Made by a program: the position numbers and the translations under genes
NCBI GenBank assembly: GCA_033720975.1
Contig: JAWWBL010000105.1
Coordinates: 1-5,856 of the forward strand
From: JAWWBL01 sp033720975
GTDB lineage: Bacteria > Actinomycetota > Acidimicrobiia > Spongiisociales > ZC4RG35
DNA length: 5,856 nt
Direction: 5' to 3'
Shown here: positions 5,820-5,856 of the stretch, piece after piece
How the letters are laid out: each line of letters opens with the position of its first letter
Position numbering within the stretch: position 1 is the stretch's first letter
Notes under the pieces: generated by a model
Databases searched by the model: none
The model's input: only the letters and a program-made list of their open reading frames with translations
Told to the model about the DNA's origin: nothing

Positions 5820-5856
5820 CGCTCAGCTCCACGAGTTCGATGAGGGTGCCGGATAG
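5812..5856 (-). CDS. C-terminal end of a gene cut by the window edge, possibly methylmalonyl-CoA epimerase
   Basis: Reading inward from the right edge, 14 codons (LSGTLIELVELSDD) end at TGA (5814-5812). The GTLIELVE segment resembles the last beta strand of methylmalonyl-CoA epimerases and related VOC/glyoxalase proteins, whose ends often read G-x-L-x-E-L-V/C. In that family the Glu of this strand is a metal ligand. The 8-base overlap with the epsilon-like gene and the Shine-Dalgarno site inside this tail support a real upstream gene in this frame. Identity rests on few residues and on the carboxylase-like neighbour. Confidence 0.4.
   Translation of the reverse strand, partial: LSGTLIELVELSDD

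Overview
The window is high-GC, gene-dense DNA that looks like an actinomycetote chromosome, possibly of the Acidimicrobiia or a related uncultured lineage. The reasons are base composition, GTG starts, 4-base start/stop overlaps, a lysC-asd pair, an extracytoplasmic cyclophilin behind one N-terminal anchor, and a small protein resembling an acyl-CoA carboxylase epsilon subunit. The lineage is inferred from style and family only. No RNA gene, insertion sequence, phage gene, CRISPR array or toxin/defence gene was seen. No stretch over 100 bases is without a gene.

Layout from left to right. A small unrecognised gene (38-343, +) runs tail-to-tail, 9 bases away, into a minus-strand aspartate-pathway operon. 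In that operon lysC (aspartate kinase, 2337-1357) overlaps asd (aspartate-semialdehyde dehydrogenase, 1360-353) by ATGA. A 79-base divergent intergenic region (2338-2416) separates it from a plus-strand operon: an anchored cyclophilin-type prolyl isomerase (2417-3205), a PHP-domain phosphoesterase of the TrpH/YciV type (3236-4084), and the lipid II flippase murJ (4081-5619), which overlaps the PHP gene by GTGA. murJ meets a short minus-strand gene (5819-5616) tail-to-tail with interlocked stop codons. That gene overlaps the last 14 codons of a further minus-strand gene cut by the window edge, perhaps methylmalonyl-CoA epimerase.

How the genes work together. LysC and Asd catalyse the first two steps from aspartate towards lysine/diaminopimelate, threonine and methionine. 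Diaminopimelate is a peptidoglycan precursor, and MurJ exports the finished lipid II, so both divergent operons touch wall synthesis, though this may be coincidence. The cyclophilin would fold exported proteins; the PHP enzyme would recycle small phosphorylated nucleotides. The right edge looks like a propionyl-/methylmalonyl-CoA cluster.

Most of the window is housekeeping, and I found no convincing undescribed system. The best leads are a short aspartate kinase that appears to have lost one of its two ACT regulatory domains and has Gly where a motif Lys is usual, a strong skew in ATA codon use between the two operons, a possibly leaderless cyclophilin transcript, and two small poorly characterised proteins at the ends.
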